In this document: one piece after another, positions 30,582-42,173 of the stretch
Position numbering within the stretch: the first letter of the stretch is position 1
How the letters are laid out: each line of letters begins with the position of its first letter
NCBI GenBank assembly: GCA_947426305.1
Contig: CANEDP010000003.1
Coordinates: 1 to 64,000 of the forward strand
Reading direction: 5' to 3'
Source: an uncultured Clostridia bacterium
GTDB lineage: Bacteria; Bacillota; Clostridia; TANB77; CAG-508
DNA: 64,000 bases
Program-made: the position numbers and the translations under genes
The notes under the pieces: model-generated
The model's input: the letters and a program-made list of their open reading frames with translations, nothing else
The model's database searches: none
What the model was told of the DNA's origin: nothing

Positions 30582-33356
30582 TTACTGATTTTTACCACAG
30601 CAGTTTTTGTATTTCTTACCACTTCCACAAGGACAAGGATCATTTCTACCAACTTTTGGTCCGTCATTCACAACTGGTTGTGGTTTTGAATCGACTGGTC
30701 CACTTTGTGGAAGTCCAGTTTGCTTATCTAAATGAACAGTTTCCATTGCTGAATTGTCAAATCCTTCTGATGTAATTTCTACATTGGATTCTCTTTTTAT
30801 CGTACGTTGATTGCGTACAATATGAAGCATAATTTTGGCAACTTCTAATTTGATTTGAAGGTTCATCTCATCAAACATATCGCCACCTTCCATACGATAT
30901 TGCACAACTGGGTCTTTTTGGCCATAGGCGCGAAGTCCAATTCCGTTTTTCAATTCGTCCATGCTATCTATGTGGTCCATCCATTTTGCGTCAACAATTT
31001 TTAGTACCACAACACGTTCTAATTCACGAATTGGCTCGCCAATTTCTTGTTCTTTTTGCTCATAAAGTTTCAACGCTTTTTCTTTTAATTCTGTTAAAAT
31101 CTCTTGACTACTCAATTTTTCTTTGTCTAACGCTTCTACATTTCCAATATTTAGTGAGGTTTGAACTTCGTTAATAAACGCATCTTTTTGTAAGGTTCCA
31201 TCTTCTATTTCTGGAATATAAGCTCCGACAATTGCTTCACAGGCTTCTTCAATCATGCCAATTATATTTTCGCGAATATTGGCTCCGTCAAGCACTTTTC
31301 TTCTTTCACCATAAATAATTTCTCTTTGTACATTCATCACATCATCATAATTCAAAATGTGTTTTCTCATCGAGAAATTTCTGCCTTCCACTTTGCTTTG
31401 CGCACTTTCAATCGATTTGGAAATCATTTTTACTTCAAGTGGCATATCTTCTGGAAGATTTCCTCTGTCAAATAATTTGGTAATAAGGTCTCCACCAAAT
31501 ATTTTTAGCAAATTGTCGTCTAAGCCAAGATAGAAACGGCTTTCTCCTGGGTCTCCTTGACGTCCACTACGTCCACGTAACTGATTGTCGATACGACGTG
31601 ATTCATGTCGTTCTGTACCAATAATCTTTAAACCGCCTGCTTCAATGACTTTTTCTTTTTCTTCTTTGATTTGGTCATTATATTTTTCAACTAATTCTTT
31701 GTATTTTTTTCTGGCATCTAAGATTTCTTGGTCGTCTGTCTCGTTATACGCAGTCGATTGCTCAATTAAATCGTCAGAATATTTTAGTTTACGCATTTCT
31801 TGTTTGGCTAGATATTCACTATTTCCACCTAGCATAATATCCGTACCACGACCTGCCATATTGGTGGCAATGGTAATGGCGCCTAATTTACCTGCTTGAG
31901 CAATGATTTCTGCTTCTTTTTCGTGGTTTTTTGCATTTAAAACTTCGTGTGGAAGTCCTACTTTGTTCAAAAGTTTACTGATTTTTTCAGAATTTTCGAT
32001 AGAAGCTGTACCCACCAAAACAGGTTGTCCTTTCTCATGGCTTTGTTTGATGTCTTCTACAACAGCGTTGAATTTGGCTTTTTCGTTTTTGTAAATAATA
32101 TCAACTTGGTCGTTTCGAATCAGTGGCATATTGGTTGGAATGCTGACTACATCTAGGTTGTAGATTTCTTGGAATTCTTTTTCTTCGGTCATTGCAGTAC
32201 CTGTCATTCCAGATAATTTTTCGTACATTCTGAAGTAATTTTGGAAAGTGATGGTTGCTAATGTTTTGGATTCGTCCGCAATTTTGACACCTTCTTTGGC
32301 TTCGATGGCTTGGTGTAAACCGTTGTTGTATCTTCTACCATACATGATACGACCTGTAAATTCATCTACAATTAAAACTTCTTTGTCTTTTACGATATAG
32401 TCGATGTCTTTTTTCATGATGCCATGGGCACGCAAGGCTTGGTTGACATTGTGAACCATTTCTGAATTTTCAATATCATTGAAATTTTCAACGCCAAAAT
32501 ATTCTTCTGCTTTTTTAATACCTTTTTGAGTTAGCGATGCCGATTTTGCTTTCAAATCAACGATATAATCGTAATTTTCGTTGTCTTCAATTTGTTCATA
32601 ATCTTTGACATCTTCTTCAATGATAACTTTGGCTTCTAGGCGACGCACAAAGCTGTCTGCTTTTTTGTAAAAATCAGAAGATTTATCGCTTCTTCCAGAA
32701 ATAATCAGTGGCGTACGAGCCTCGTCGATTAAAATACTATCGATTTCGTCAACAATGGCATAATTTAAGGTGCGTTGAACCATTTGTTCTTTGTTGATGA
32801 CCATGTTGTCTCTTAAATAATCGAAACCAAATTCGTTGTTGGTTCCATAAGTGATGTCTGAATTATAGGCTTTGTGCTTGTCTTCTTGTGGCATTCTGCT
32901 GTAAATTAAACCAACCGAAAGTCCTAAGAATTTGTAGACTTTTCCCATCCATTCACTATCTCTTTTTGCCAAATATTCGTTGACAGTAACGATATGCACG
33001 CCTTTGCCTGTTAGTGCGTTTAAATAGGCTGGTAGTGTGGCAACTAAGGTTTTTCCTTCACCAGTTTTCATTTCGGAAATTCTACCTTGGTGTAAAATAA
33101 TACCACCGATTAATTGAACATCAAAATGTCTTAGTCCTAAAACTCTTTTAGATGCTTCCCTCACAACTGCAAAGCTTTCTGGCAAAATATCGTCAAGCGA
33201 CAAACCGTCGGCTAATTTTTGCTTAAATTCTGCCGTTTTTCCTGCTAATTCTTTATCTGAAAGTTTTTCCATTTCTGGCTCTAAACTATTAATTTTTTCA
33301 ACAATTGGCATAATTCTTTTAATTTCTTTTTCACTATAACTTTTAAAAAGTCCCAT
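30582..33356 (-). CDS. secA: preprotein translocase ATPase SecA
   Basis: [41 protein letters not shown]-terminal zinc motif [17 protein letters not shown]. Confidence 0.98.
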   Translation of the reverse strand: MGLFKSYSEKEIKRIMPIVEKINSLEPEMEKLSDKELAGKTAEFKQKLADGLSLDDILPESFAVVREASKRVLGLRHFDVQLIGGIILHQGRISEMKTGEGKTLVATLPAYLNALTGKGVHIVTVNEYLAKRDSEWMGKVYKFLGLSVGLIYSRMPQEDKHKAYNSDITYGTNNEFGFDYLRDNMVINKEQMVQRTLNYAIVDEIDSILIDEARTPLIISGRSDKSSDFYKKADSFVRRLEAKVIIEEDVKDYEQIEDNENYDYIVDLKAKSASLTQKGIKKAEEYFGVENFNDIENSEMVHNVNQALRAHGIMKKDIDYIVKDKEVLIVDEFTGRIMYGRRYNNGLHQAIEAKEGVKIADESKTLATITFQNYFRMYEKLSGMTGTAMTEEKEFQEIYNLDVVSIPTNMPLIRNDQVDIIYKNEKAKFNAVVEDIKQSHEKGQPVLVGTASIENSEKISKLLNKVGLPHEVLNAKNHEKEAEIIAQAGKLGAITIATNMAGRGTDIMLGGNSEYLAKQEMRKLKYSDDLIEQSTAYNETDDQEILDARKKYKELVEKYNDQIKEEKEKVIEAGGLKIIGTERHESRRIDNQLRGRSGRQGDPGESRFYLGLDDNLLKIFGGDLITKLFDRGNLPEDMPLEVKMISKSIESAQSKVEGRNFSMRKHILNYDDVMNVQREIIYGERRKVLDGANIRENIIGMIEEACEAIVGAYIPEIEDGTLQKDAFINEVQTSLNIGNVEALDKEKLSSQEILTELKEKALKLYEQKEQEIGEPIRELERVVVLKIVDAKWMDHIDSMDELKNGIGLRAYGQKDPVVQYRMEGGDMFDEMNLQIKLEVAKIMLHIVRNQRTIKRESNVEITSEGFDNSAMETVHLDKQTGLPQSGPVDSKPQPVVNDGPKVGRNDPCPCGSGKKYKNCCGKNQ

Positions 33357-33528
33357 TCCTTTGCCTCCTCAATATTTATATAATTCAAAAATATATCATT
33401 AAAAATGACAAATTGCAATATGAAATTGAAAAAAAGTAAATTTTTTTGGAAAAGTACTTTACATTTTATGTAAAATGATATATAATTAATTTGCTATTAA
33501 ATTTTTAGATGAAAAAGGAGAGGGTTTT

Positions 33529-33756
33529 ATGCAAGAAGAAAATCTTACATCAAGACGGAAAGAATTTCGGACTATATGCCAAATGGCATTAAACTTGTCC
33601 CACTTTCAGCACTATTCACCAGTTGTTGTGGTTAGGCTGTATGAGAACGAAGTTAACAAACTTCAGACTAAATACCCAGATCTCACGATAGAGTCTTCTG
33701 AGACTTTTTCTAACGAACTTACTGCTTCCTGTACCATTTATAAAAAAAAGGAATAA
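33529..33756 (+). CDS. small hypothetical protein (75 aa) containing two in-frame CGG codons
   Basis: RBS AAGGAGAG upstream, terminator downstream; CGG at 33556-33558 and 33568-33570. Confidence 0.45.
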   Translation: MQEENLTSRRKEFRTICQMALNLSHFQHYSPVVVVRLYENEVNKLQTKYPDLTIESSETFSNELTASCTIYKKKE

Positions 33757-33772
33757 ACAGTAAGAAAGTTTT

Positions 33773-33812
33773 AAACCGAACTTTGCTATTTCTAGCAAAG
33801 TTCGGTTTTCTA
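33773..33812. terminator. strong (possibly bidirectional) hairpin terminator
   Basis: AAACCGAACTTTGCTA tttc TAGCAAAGTTCGGTTT followed by T-rich tract. Confidence 0.8.
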
Positions 33813-35772
33813 TTTTTCCAAACAATTCTCCAATTCCTTTATCTTATCTCGTAATTCCGCTGCCTTCTCAAATTCCATATTTTTCGCATATTTTAACATC
33901 TCATCTGTCAATCTTGAAATAATTTGTTCTATTGTTTCATCTTCCTTAATTTCATACTGACTCTGAATATCTTCTACAATCGTTGCTTTAATCGTATCAC
34001 GAACCGATTTACGAATCGTTTGTGGCATAATTCCATGTTCTTTGTTGTATTCTTCTTGAATTTTACGACGTCGGTTGGTTTCTGTAATGGCTTTTTCCAT
34101 GGAATCGGTTAATTCGTCTGCATACATGATGACTTTTCCCTCCGTATTTCTTGCCGCACGCCCAATGGTTTGAATCAGCGAACGTTCGGAACGAAGAAAT
34201 CCTTCTTTGTCTGCATCTAAAATCGCCACCAAAGAGACTTCTGGAATATCTAACCCTTCCCTTAGCAAGTTAATTCCCACCAAAACATCAAATTCTCCAA
34301 TTCTCAAATCACGAATAATTTCCATTCTCTCTAGTGCCTTTGTATCCGAATGCATATATTTGACGCGTAATCCTGCGTTAATCAAATAGGCTGTCAAATC
34401 TTCTGCCATTTTTTTGGTTAGGGTTGTAACAAGCGTTCTGTCACCTTTTTCCAGTTGAGCATGAATTTGCTCGATTAAATCATCAATTTGATTTTCGGTT
34501 GGTTTGACTTCTATTTTTGGGTCCAAAAGTCCAGTTGGACGTATGATTTGCTCGACCACATTTTCCTTGGAATGCTCTTTTTCATAATCTGCTGGAGTTG
34601 CACTAACAAAGATAACTTCGTTAATTCGTTCTTCAAACTCGTCAAATTTCAAAGGTCGATTATCGTATGCAGAAGGAAGCCTGAAACCATACGTAACAAG
34701 CGATTCTTTGCGGGCACGGTCTCCATTGTACATGGCTCTTACTTGTGGAATGGTGGCGTGCGATTCGTCGATTAATAGCAAAAAGTCATCTGGAAAATAA
34801 TCGAACAAAGTATAAGGCGGACTGCCTTCTTCTCTTCCACTGATATGTCTGGAATAATTTTCGATGCCTTGGCAAAAGCCTGTTTCTTTGAGCATTTCGA
34901 TGTCAAAATTGGTTCTTTCTTCGATTCTTTGGGCTTCGATTAATTTTTTGTTTTCTTTGAAATATTGGACACGTTTTTCCATTTCTTCTTCAATTGAAAC
35001 CAAGGCACGATCCAATTTGCTACGATTGGTCACATATTGCGAAGCTGGTGGCAATAAAATGTGATTTCGGGCACCAATCGATTGCCCAGTTAATGGATTG
35101 ATTTCGTTTATTTTTTCAATTTCGTCGCCCCAAAATTCGATGCGAACGGCAGATTCGCTTTGGGAAGATGGATAAATCTCTAAGACGTCTCCTTTGGCAC
35201 GAAATGTGCCTCTTTTGAAATCCAATTCGTTTCTAGAATACTGCATACTAACTAATTTTTTCATGATTTCTTCTCTTGATTTATTCATATTGGGACGCAA
35301 AGAAAGCATCATTTCTTGATAATCTTCTGGGTCGCCTAATCCATAAATACAAGATACAGAAGCTACAATAATGACATCTCGTCCTTCAAATAAAGATAGC
35401 GTTGCTGAATGGCGAAGTTTATCGATTTCGTCATTGATGGAAGAATCTTTTTCGATGTAGGTGTCAGATGAGGCAATGTAGGCTTCTGGTTGATAATAAT
35501 CGTAATAAGACACAAAATATTCCACTCGATTTTCTGGGAAAAATTCTTTGAATTCGCTGTAAAGTTGTCCTGCTAAGGTTTTATTGTGTGCTAAAACAAG
35601 AGTTGGTTTTTGCACTTTTTCGATAATATTCGCCATGGTGAATGTTTTTCCGAGAACCTGTAACGCCTAGTAGAGTCTGAAATTTCTTGCCTTCCATGAT
35701 TCCTTTTGATAGGTATTCAATTGCTTTTGGTTGATCGCCAGTTGGCTTGTATTCTGAGTGTAGTTTGAACAT
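33810..35772 (-). CDS. uvrB: excinuclease ABC subunit B (joined across one CGG +1 site inside the Walker A motif)
   Basis: [25 protein letters not shown]...TLLGVTGS-(C)[32 protein letters not shown]. Confidence 0.96.
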
Positions 35773-35848
35773 ATTTTCTCCTCTCTATGGTTTAGTATGA
35801 TTATTATCAGCCTAAAAATTCGTGAAAATATTATACCATGATAATAAT

Positions 35849-35878
35849 AAAAAAACAAGGCATTCATCCTTGTTTTCT
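35849..35878. terminator. hairpin terminator
   Basis: AAACAAGG...CCTTGTTTT. Confidence 0.55.
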
Positions 35879-35952
35879 TAAATTTAATATAAGTGTTACG
35901 AAAATTGTATTAGAAGAGAAGAAACTGCATTTTAATTACTATATCTAGTTTC

Positions 35953-36666
35953 TTAACCTACTTTTTCCACTATTGCTTGACTGACTAAATATTCTGCATA
36001 TATGTCTAGTAGTTCCTTTAATAGTTGTGTCTTTATAGAAAAATCTTCACTTTCTAAATACTCCTTATATTTATTATTAAACAACTCACTAGAAATATTT
36101 ATATCTCCATTATTAATTAGTTCCATTATATGGGTTGCCCACTTCAGTTTTAAGTCCAATTTGGTTCTTCGGTTAATGTACATTTCACAAAATTCATTAT
36201 AACTCATATTTAATTCCTTTAATAAATCAGCGGTATCTTCATCAAATTTTACAACATCTTTTATATCCTGCATTTCCTTGGCTGTTAATGAAATACCTAA
36301 TTTATCCGCATCTTGAGAAATTACATAATCTTTTATTATTTCATCAACGGTATCTTTCTTTTCTTCTTCATTTACTATGCTATGATTTAATTGAAAATCA
36401 CAAAGCGCAATCTCTCTTTCTGTAATTTTTTCCCCATTTACTGATAACACTTCTTTATTCGTTTCATTTTCAAGAGCATTCCCAATAGTTTTCATTAAAT
36501 TCTTTTTTTCTTCATCGGATAAAAGATTATTTCCTGTATTAGTAATTGGATTACTAGCATTATTATTTGTTACCTGAGTATGATTTACTCTTATTATTAT
36601 AAATATAGAAACCATCATTACCAACATAATCGTTATAAGAATTATTAATTTTTTTATCTTTATCAT
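35953..36666 (-). CDS. SurA-N-like secreted/membrane-anchored protein
   Basis: N-terminal TM; LSVNGEKITEREIALCDFQLNHSIVNEEEKKDTVDEIIKDYVISQDADKLGISLT. Confidence 0.6.
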   Translation of the reverse strand: MIKIKKLIILITIMLVMMVSIFIIIRVNHTQVTNNNASNPITNTGNNLLSDEEKKNLMKTIGNALENETNKEVLSVNGEKITEREIALCDFQLNHSIVNEEEKKDTVDEIIKDYVISQDADKLGISLTAKEMQDIKDVVKFDEDTADLLKELNMSYNEFCEMYINRRTKLDLKLKWATHIMELINNGDINISSELFNNKYKEYLESEDFSIKTQLLKELLDIYAEYLVSQAIVEKVG

Positions 36667-36715
36667 TTATTTATCCTCTTTTCAAAATTTCTATTTCCTT
36701 TATTCATATTCTATT

Positions 36716-37051
36716 CTATTCTATTATATTATATAGATTTTCTTCATGTTTTTCCCACCATTTGTAATGATTGCGTCCTATTCGACTAATAACCTTATAC
36801 TGTGTACAATCGCTCGCATTCAGGCATATGTGTTCATATACAACATATTCACTGCCCTCTTTTCCTCTTACAAATGATCCTTCTTTAGCAAACAACAAAT
36901 GTAGAGGTATATTCGTTTTAAAAACTATATAAGAAGAACTATCATTTAACCAACTATTTGTATATACTAATTTGGTAAATTCTATAAAAAAAGAAGATTT
37001 AATAGGATAATTTATCAAACTAATTAAAGCATTTCTTTCTTCTTCGCTCAA
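36716..37051 (-). CDS. hypothetical protein; frame extends upstream without clear start
   Basis: Open frame continues N-terminally (SLTPIVYKLGFIIYRESKLPTSGYFIVDFENTDEELSEEER) to a TGA; may be a remnant. Confidence 0.35.
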   Translation of the reverse strand: MSEEERNALISLINYPIKSSFFIEFTKLVYTNSWLNDSSSYIVFKTNIPLHLLFAKEGSFVRGKEGSEYVVYEHICLNASDCTQYKVISRIGRNHYKWWEKHEENLYNIIE

Positions 37052-37168
37052 TTCTTCATCTGTGTTTTCAAAATCAACAATAAAATATCCAGAAGTTGGA
37101 AGCTTTGACTCTCTATATATTATAAATCCTAATTTATATACAATTGGTGTTAATGATCAAATCTGCTT

Positions 37169-37570
37169 CTAATTATTCTCTCTTTTAATTTTTAAAAGCT
37201 TTTCATAACTTTCTTCAGAAGGTGTTGTATTTGTACGTCTCACTATGCAAGTATAAATTCCATTTTCTTCTTTTTCTATATAATTACAATCTAGCAATAC
37301 TTCCTTCCAACTTTCACCATATGTCAATCCATTTTGATCATAATCTTGACGAGAAATTCTAAATTTTAGCTCAAGGCAATCAAAATGTTCCCAAGTTTCT
37401 ATCCATTTTATGTATATAAATTCAAAGCTTGGGCTGTCTTCTATTTTAAGAAATTCAAATAATTCTTCTTTTGAATTTTCAGAAATTCTCTTAGGTACAT
37501 TTTCTTCGATAGCGTTATTAATTATCATGCAAAAAATTAATAAGATGACTACTATTACAAATTTCTTCAA
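37169..37570 (-). CDS. secreted hypothetical protein
   Basis: 133 aa with signal peptide. Confidence 0.5.
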   Translation of the reverse strand: MKKFVIVVILLIFCMIINNAIEENVPKRISENSKEELFEFLKIEDSPSFEFIYIKWIETWEHFDCLELKFRISRQDYDQNGLTYGESWKEVLLDCNYIEKEENGIYTCIVRRTNTTPSEESYEKLLKIKRENN

Positions 37571-37599
37571 TACATTCCTCCTCCCACTTCATACACTAT

Positions 37600-38328
37600 T
37601 TATTCAAATTTAACAATATATTTATCTTTGATTGCATTTAAATATAAATCTTTTATTTCATAATAAAGAGAACTAATTTCTACAAAATATTTTTTTCTTT
37701 CTTCTTCTGTTAGATTTTTCTTTTCTGCCAAATGATTCTTCAAAGCAACATATTCATTCATTTTACTATTAATTGTTTCATTCTCTATTGAAATTTTATT
37801 ATTGTCTACTTCTTCTAATATTCTATTTTTTAAAAGTTTTTCATATTCTTTTTCTAACAGATAATTATAGATTCTTTTTTGGAAATTTTCTTTTGTACTT
37901 TCACCGTCTGAAATATAAGCCAAAACCTCATCAGAACTAGAAATCCATTCTATTTCTTTTATCTTATCTTCAGAAAGAGTTATTCCCATTTTCTGTGCTT
38001 CTCTGGCATATATCTTTGTTTCAATTGCTATTTCTTTTCTGTCTCTTTCTCCTTCTTCTGTATCTAGGATTTTAGTAACTTCAATGTCTTTATTTGTAAT
38101 ATGAATCGTATTTTCTTCTGTTTCCATTTCTTTTTCCACTAAACTTATAATTGGCTTTTCCTGTTCATTATTCATTTCAGATTCTGCTAATTTATTTACC
38201 TTCTCTCCATATCCAGATATATTTTTATTCTGTATCTTATTATTTCGGTCCTTCGTTATATAAATAACAATCAATCCAATCAAAACTATTATCATTATTG
38301 ATAAAACAATTATTTTTCTATTTTTCAT
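37600..38328 (-). CDS. SurA-N-like membrane-anchored protein
   Basis: TM plus DREKIAIETKIYAREAQKMGITLSEDKIKEI layout similar to neighbours. Confidence 0.5.
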   Translation of the reverse strand: MKNRKIIVLSIMIIVLIGLIVIYITKDRNNKIQNKNISGYGEKVNKLAESEMNNEQEKPIISLVEKEMETEENTIHITNKDIEVTKILDTEEGERDRKEIAIETKIYAREAQKMGITLSEDKIKEIEWISSSDEVLAYISDGESTKENFQKRIYNYLLEKEYEKLLKNRILEEVDNNKISIENETINSKMNEYVALKNHLAEKKNLTEEERKKYFVEISSLYYEIKDLYLNAIKDKYIVKFE

Positions 38329-38437
38329 ATTTCCCTTTTCTTTATCTAAAATTGGTTTTTATTTTATCACAAACAAATCAAAAAAGCAAGACTTTTGTAA
38401 AGCATACAATAAAAAGTAGACACAAAAATATTTATTA

Positions 38438-38472
38438 AAACCCTAATTGAATATAAAATTCAATTAGGGTTT
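38438..38472. terminator. perfect long inverted repeat
   Basis: AAACCCTAATTGAAT ... ATTCAATTAGGGTTT. Confidence 0.6.
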
Positions 38473-38557
38473 CAAATTTTATACATAATTTGGTCTATAT
38501 TCATTATTGTCTCTTACAATATTTTTTATAGAATCTTAGATTGTGTGTTATACAACT

Positions 38558-39256
38558 TTAATCAATTTTCTTAATATTGGCTTGATTTACTAAATATTCT
38601 TTATATATATCTAACATTTCTAATAATAATTCTGCTCGTCTTGGAATATCTTTACTTTCGCTGTATTCCTTATACTTATTATTAAATAATTCATTATCGA
38701 TATTTATCTCTCCATTAGCAATCTTATCACCTACATATGCTATCCATTTCATTTCTACTTTTGCTCTTTTAGTTGTATTAACATACATTTCGCAAAACTC
38801 ATCATAACTCATGTTTAGCTCTTTTGATAATTCTTTTACATCCTCATCAGATTTTACTGTATCTCTTATTTCTTCTATATCTTCATCAGATAAAGATATA
38901 TTTAATTCTTTCGCATTTTGATAAACAACATAATCTTTAGTTATTTCATGAATTGAATCTTTGATTTCTCCATTTTGGTTCACTGCACTATTGTTCAATT
39001 GGTAATCTACAAATGCTAATTCTCTTTCATTAATTTCTTCTCCATTAATAGAAAAAATTACTCTATCAGTTACATTTTCAAAACCATATTTGATTTTATC
39101 AATAATTTGCTTTTTTTCTTCATCCGATAAACTATTACTTTCAACTTGACTATTATTAGTAGTAATTACGTTATTATCATTAGCTTTTTTTATTGCAAAT
39201 ACACTTCCTATTGTTATTAATATTAGTAATATAAAAATTATTATTTTTTTATTCAT
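38558..39256 (-). CDS. SurA-N-like membrane-anchored protein, close paralog of 35953..36666
   Basis: FSINGEEINERELAFVDYQLNNSAVN...KDYVVYQNAKELNISLSDEDIEEI...LNMSYDEFCEMYVN. Confidence 0.6.
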   Translation of the reverse strand: MNKKIIIFILLILITIGSVFAIKKANDNNVITTNNSQVESNSLSDEEKKQIIDKIKYGFENVTDRVIFSINGEEINERELAFVDYQLNNSAVNQNGEIKDSIHEITKDYVVYQNAKELNISLSDEDIEEIRDTVKSDEDVKELSKELNMSYDEFCEMYVNTTKRAKVEMKWIAYVGDKIANGEINIDNELFNNKYKEYSESKDIPRRAELLLEMLDIYKEYLVNQANIKKID

Positions 39257-39269
39257 TTATTTTTCTCCT

Positions 39270-42173
39270 TTAATCACATTTTAATATTTGGGGGCCAAAA
39301 ACACCAGTTCCAATTCTTTGACCCTTTTCCCATTTTATGATATAACTTATTTCACCATAATTAGTATAGTTACGAGCCCTGCCTGCCCTATGTAAGTCAT
39401 ACATATGATCGGCAACCACTCCCAGAATTTCATTTAATTCTACAGCAGATTGATTATTTCCTTTATTCCAATCATAGTAATCTATAATTCCATATCTTAA
39501 TTTTAGTGTATATGAAGTGCCAATTTTTGAAAAAGTACTTTCGCTTTTTATTCTATAGTTGTTGATAGCCAAATGCCAATCCATTGAAGATTCTTTACTT
39601 ACTGTTGCAGAATCTTCAATTATATTAGAGAAAACCACAGAATTATTGTCATTCACACTCTGGAAAAGTTCCGCTCCATTTATAACAGAATTCATAGTTT
39701 GACTTAATTGTGCATTCATTTCTGAGCTATCGCCAATTGCATCGTTTAATGATATTTCTCTCATGGTATGACCTGCAGTAAATATGTCTTTCTCATATGA
39801 AAAAGTATTGTCAGTCTTCCCATCTTCTCCTTCTGTCAAGAAATATAATAATGCAGAACTAGCATTTTCATAAGTATCTTTTGCCGCAGTAGCTCCCGCC
39901 CAAGCAATACTCCACCAACTAATCAAATCTTTATTTAGCTGAGATGCTTCTAATGCAGACATAGAATTATACAGTTCTTCTTTTCTTTTTATTTCATCAT
40001 AATTAGATTTGCTTGGAGATATCTCATCCCAATTTAAATTCTTTTTATATGATATATTTTTAATTTCATCATGAACACATTCATAAAAAACTATATTATT
40101 AACATCATAAATATCTTGATTAGATGCTACATATTTCTCTTTAGGTGTATAAACAGAACTTTGGTCAGCAATACCTTTTTTCAGTGTTCCATTCACTCCC
40201 ATTGTTACACGTATCGTATTTTCTCCATAACTTATCCAGAAACTACGTGCTGTTAATCTTGTTTTACTATAATATAATTCTAATTCTGTTCCATCTACTT
40301 CTTTTACAAAGTAATATTCATATTCATCTAAATTCACCCCTAAACTTGACGATGATAAATATACTGTATATATATTATCTTTATATTGGAACTGTAATGT
40401 TTTGGTATCGGTTGCAATTTCTAGTTCATCTGAAAATACATATGCCACTTTCCCATTGCTTAATTCAATTTTATCCCATACGTGTCCATTAACTTCATTT
40501 ACTCCCTTCTTTATTCTTTTTACTGCACTTCCTTCTGTCATTGTGGCTACTATATCATAATTCACTGCTGCCTTTTGATATATATTTATTGCATTTTTTG
40601 TTTTTACTATTTCATTACATTCTTCACCTTTTTCCTGTGTCTCATCATATTCATATCCGCAATTCCTATTGTATGCTAATGTATTAATATCATAAATATT
40701 CTGATTGGATGCTATATATTTATCTTTAGGTACATAAGCAGAAGTTTGGCTAGCAATACCTCTTTTTAGTGTTCCATTCACTCCCATTGTTACACGTATC
40801 GTATTTTCTCCATAAGTTATCCAAAAATTATGTGCTGTTAATCTTGCTTTACTGCAATATAATTCGAATTCTGTTTCATCTACTTTTTTCACAAAGTAAT
40901 ATTCATATTCATCCAAATTCACCCCTAAACTTGATGATGATAAATATACTGTATATGTATTATCTTTATATTGAAACTTCAATGTTTTAGTATCGGTTGC
41001 AATTTCTAGTTCATCTGAAAATACATATGCCACTTTCCCATTGCTTAATTCAATTTTATCCCATACGTGTCCATTAACTTCATTTACTCCCTTCTTTATT
41101 CTTTTTACTGCACTTCCTTCTGTCATTGTGGCTACTATATCATAATTCACTGCTGCCTTTTGATATATATTTATTGCATTTTTTGTTTTTACTATTTCAT
41201 CACATTCTTCGCCTTTTTCCTGTGTCTCATCATATTCATATCCGCAATTCCTATTGTATGCTAACGTATTAATATCATAAATATTTTGATTGGATGCTAT
41301 ATATCTATCTCTAGGTACATAAACAGAAGTTTGTCCAACAATACTTTTTCTCACTGTTCCGTTCAATCCCAGTTTTACAAGTATCGTATTTTCTCCATAA
41401 CTTATCCAGAAATTATGTGCTGTTAATCTTGTTTTACTATAATATAATTCCAGTTCTGTTAGATCTACTTTTTTCACAAAATAATATTCGTATTCATCCA
41501 AATTCACCCCTAAACTTGATGATGATAATTCCACTGTATACATCGTATCATTATATGGAAACTCTATCTTTTTTACATCATTTTCTTTTTCTGTGATTTC
41601 CAAACCATCAGAAGTTATTTTGTTTACATCTGTAATCTCTATCTCATCTGTAGATTCTTCTGATTCTACTAGATTACTTTGCGTTTCTTCTTCTATTTTT
41701 TCATATTCACAATCACAATTTTTACTAAAAATTACTTCCTCATCACAATAAATATTATGGTTTGATACAACAAATCCTTTATTTTCTATCACTACATTTG
41801 ATTTCTTAAAATCAACTATTTTGCCCTCCTGTATAGAGCCATCTGCTTCTATTACAAACTCTAATGTTTCCTCTCCACCACGAATATAGTAATATACTGT
41901 AGTATCTGTCTCGTTTTTCTCTAGACTTATTCTTTCTTTGCTATAAAATAATGTCAAACCAGATGAATCTTTTTCGATTACATCTCCTATAAAATAATAT
42001 GGATAGTCTTCTAAATTGATGTTTTGGTTACTTGCTAATTCTTCAAGATCTAAACAATAATTTACATTATTAAATTCAAAGTTTAAATCCCTATTAAAGC
42101 TACTTGTTGCTACAATATTACTTAGGCATAATATTCCTAAGAATATTAAAATTGATAAAAAAATTTTTTTCAT
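39270..42173 (-). CDS. large secreted surface protein with repeated SH3-like modules
   Basis: Signal peptide; repeats of LSSSSLGVNLDEYEYYFVKKVD... and KTKNAINIYQKAAVNYDIVATMTEGSAVKRI...GKVAYVFSDELE. Confidence 0.75.
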   Translation of the reverse strand: MKKIFLSILIFLGILCLSNIVATSSFNRDLNFEFNNVNYCLDLEELASNQNINLEDYPYYFIGDVIEKDSSGLTLFYSKERISLEKNETDTTVYYYIRGGEETLEFVIEADGSIQEGKIVDFKKSNVVIENKGFVVSNHNIYCDEEVIFSKNCDCEYEKIEEETQSNLVESEESTDEIEITDVNKITSDGLEITEKENDVKKIEFPYNDTMYTVELSSSSLGVNLDEYEYYFVKKVDLTELELYYSKTRLTAHNFWISYGENTILVKLGLNGTVRKSIVGQTSVYVPRDRYIASNQNIYDINTLAYNRNCGYEYDETQEKGEECDEIVKTKNAINIYQKAAVNYDIVATMTEGSAVKRIKKGVNEVNGHVWDKIELSNGKVAYVFSDELEIATDTKTLKFQYKDNTYTVYLSSSSLGVNLDEYEYYFVKKVDETEFELYCSKARLTAHNFWITYGENTIRVTMGVNGTLKRGIASQTSAYVPKDKYIASNQNIYDINTLAYNRNCGYEYDETQEKGEECNEIVKTKNAINIYQKAAVNYDIVATMTEGSAVKRIKKGVNEVNGHVWDKIELSNGKVAYVFSDELEIATDTKTLQFQYKDNIYTVYLSSSSLGVNLDEYEYYFVKEVDGTELELYYSKTRLTARSFWISYGENTIRVTMGVNGTLKKGIADQSSVYTPKEKYVASNQDIYDVNNIVFYECVHDEIKNISYKKNLNWDEISPSKSNYDEIKRKEELYNSMSALEASQLNKDLISWWSIAWAGATAAKDTYENASSALLYFLTEGEDGKTDNTFSYEKDIFTAGHTMREISLNDAIGDSSEMNAQLSQTMNSVINGAELFQSVNDNNSVVFSNIIEDSATVSKESSMDWHLAINNYRIKSESTFSKIGTSYTLKLRYGIIDYYDWNKGNNQSAVELNEILGVVADHMYDLHRAGRARNYTNYGEISYIIKWEKGQRIGTGVFGPQILKCD
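40402..41560 (-). repeat. tandem repeat, period about 585 bp (195 aa), near-identical copies
   Basis: Identical long blocks recur at offset 585 (shadow ORFs starting MSINFIYSLLYSFY at 40482 and 41067). Confidence 0.85.

Noticed and set aside
35650-35652. Classical programmed frameshift elements (slippery heptamer, internal Shine-Dalgarno, prfB-like stop)
   Set aside because: No common heptamer, upstream SD or stop codon across the 15 sites; codons before CGG are diverse and downstream sequence shares only GGN.
36716-37160. Another CGG frameshift upstream of 36716..37051
   Set aside because: The upstream open frame has no clear start and ends at TGA/TAG stops rather than a CGG; treated as a possible remnant.
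40071-41264. Plus-strand ORFs opposite the SH3-repeat gene (and many similar antisense ORFs in the track)
   Set aside because: Low-complexity shadow ORFs antisense to confident genes, no RBS, composition explained by the coding strand.
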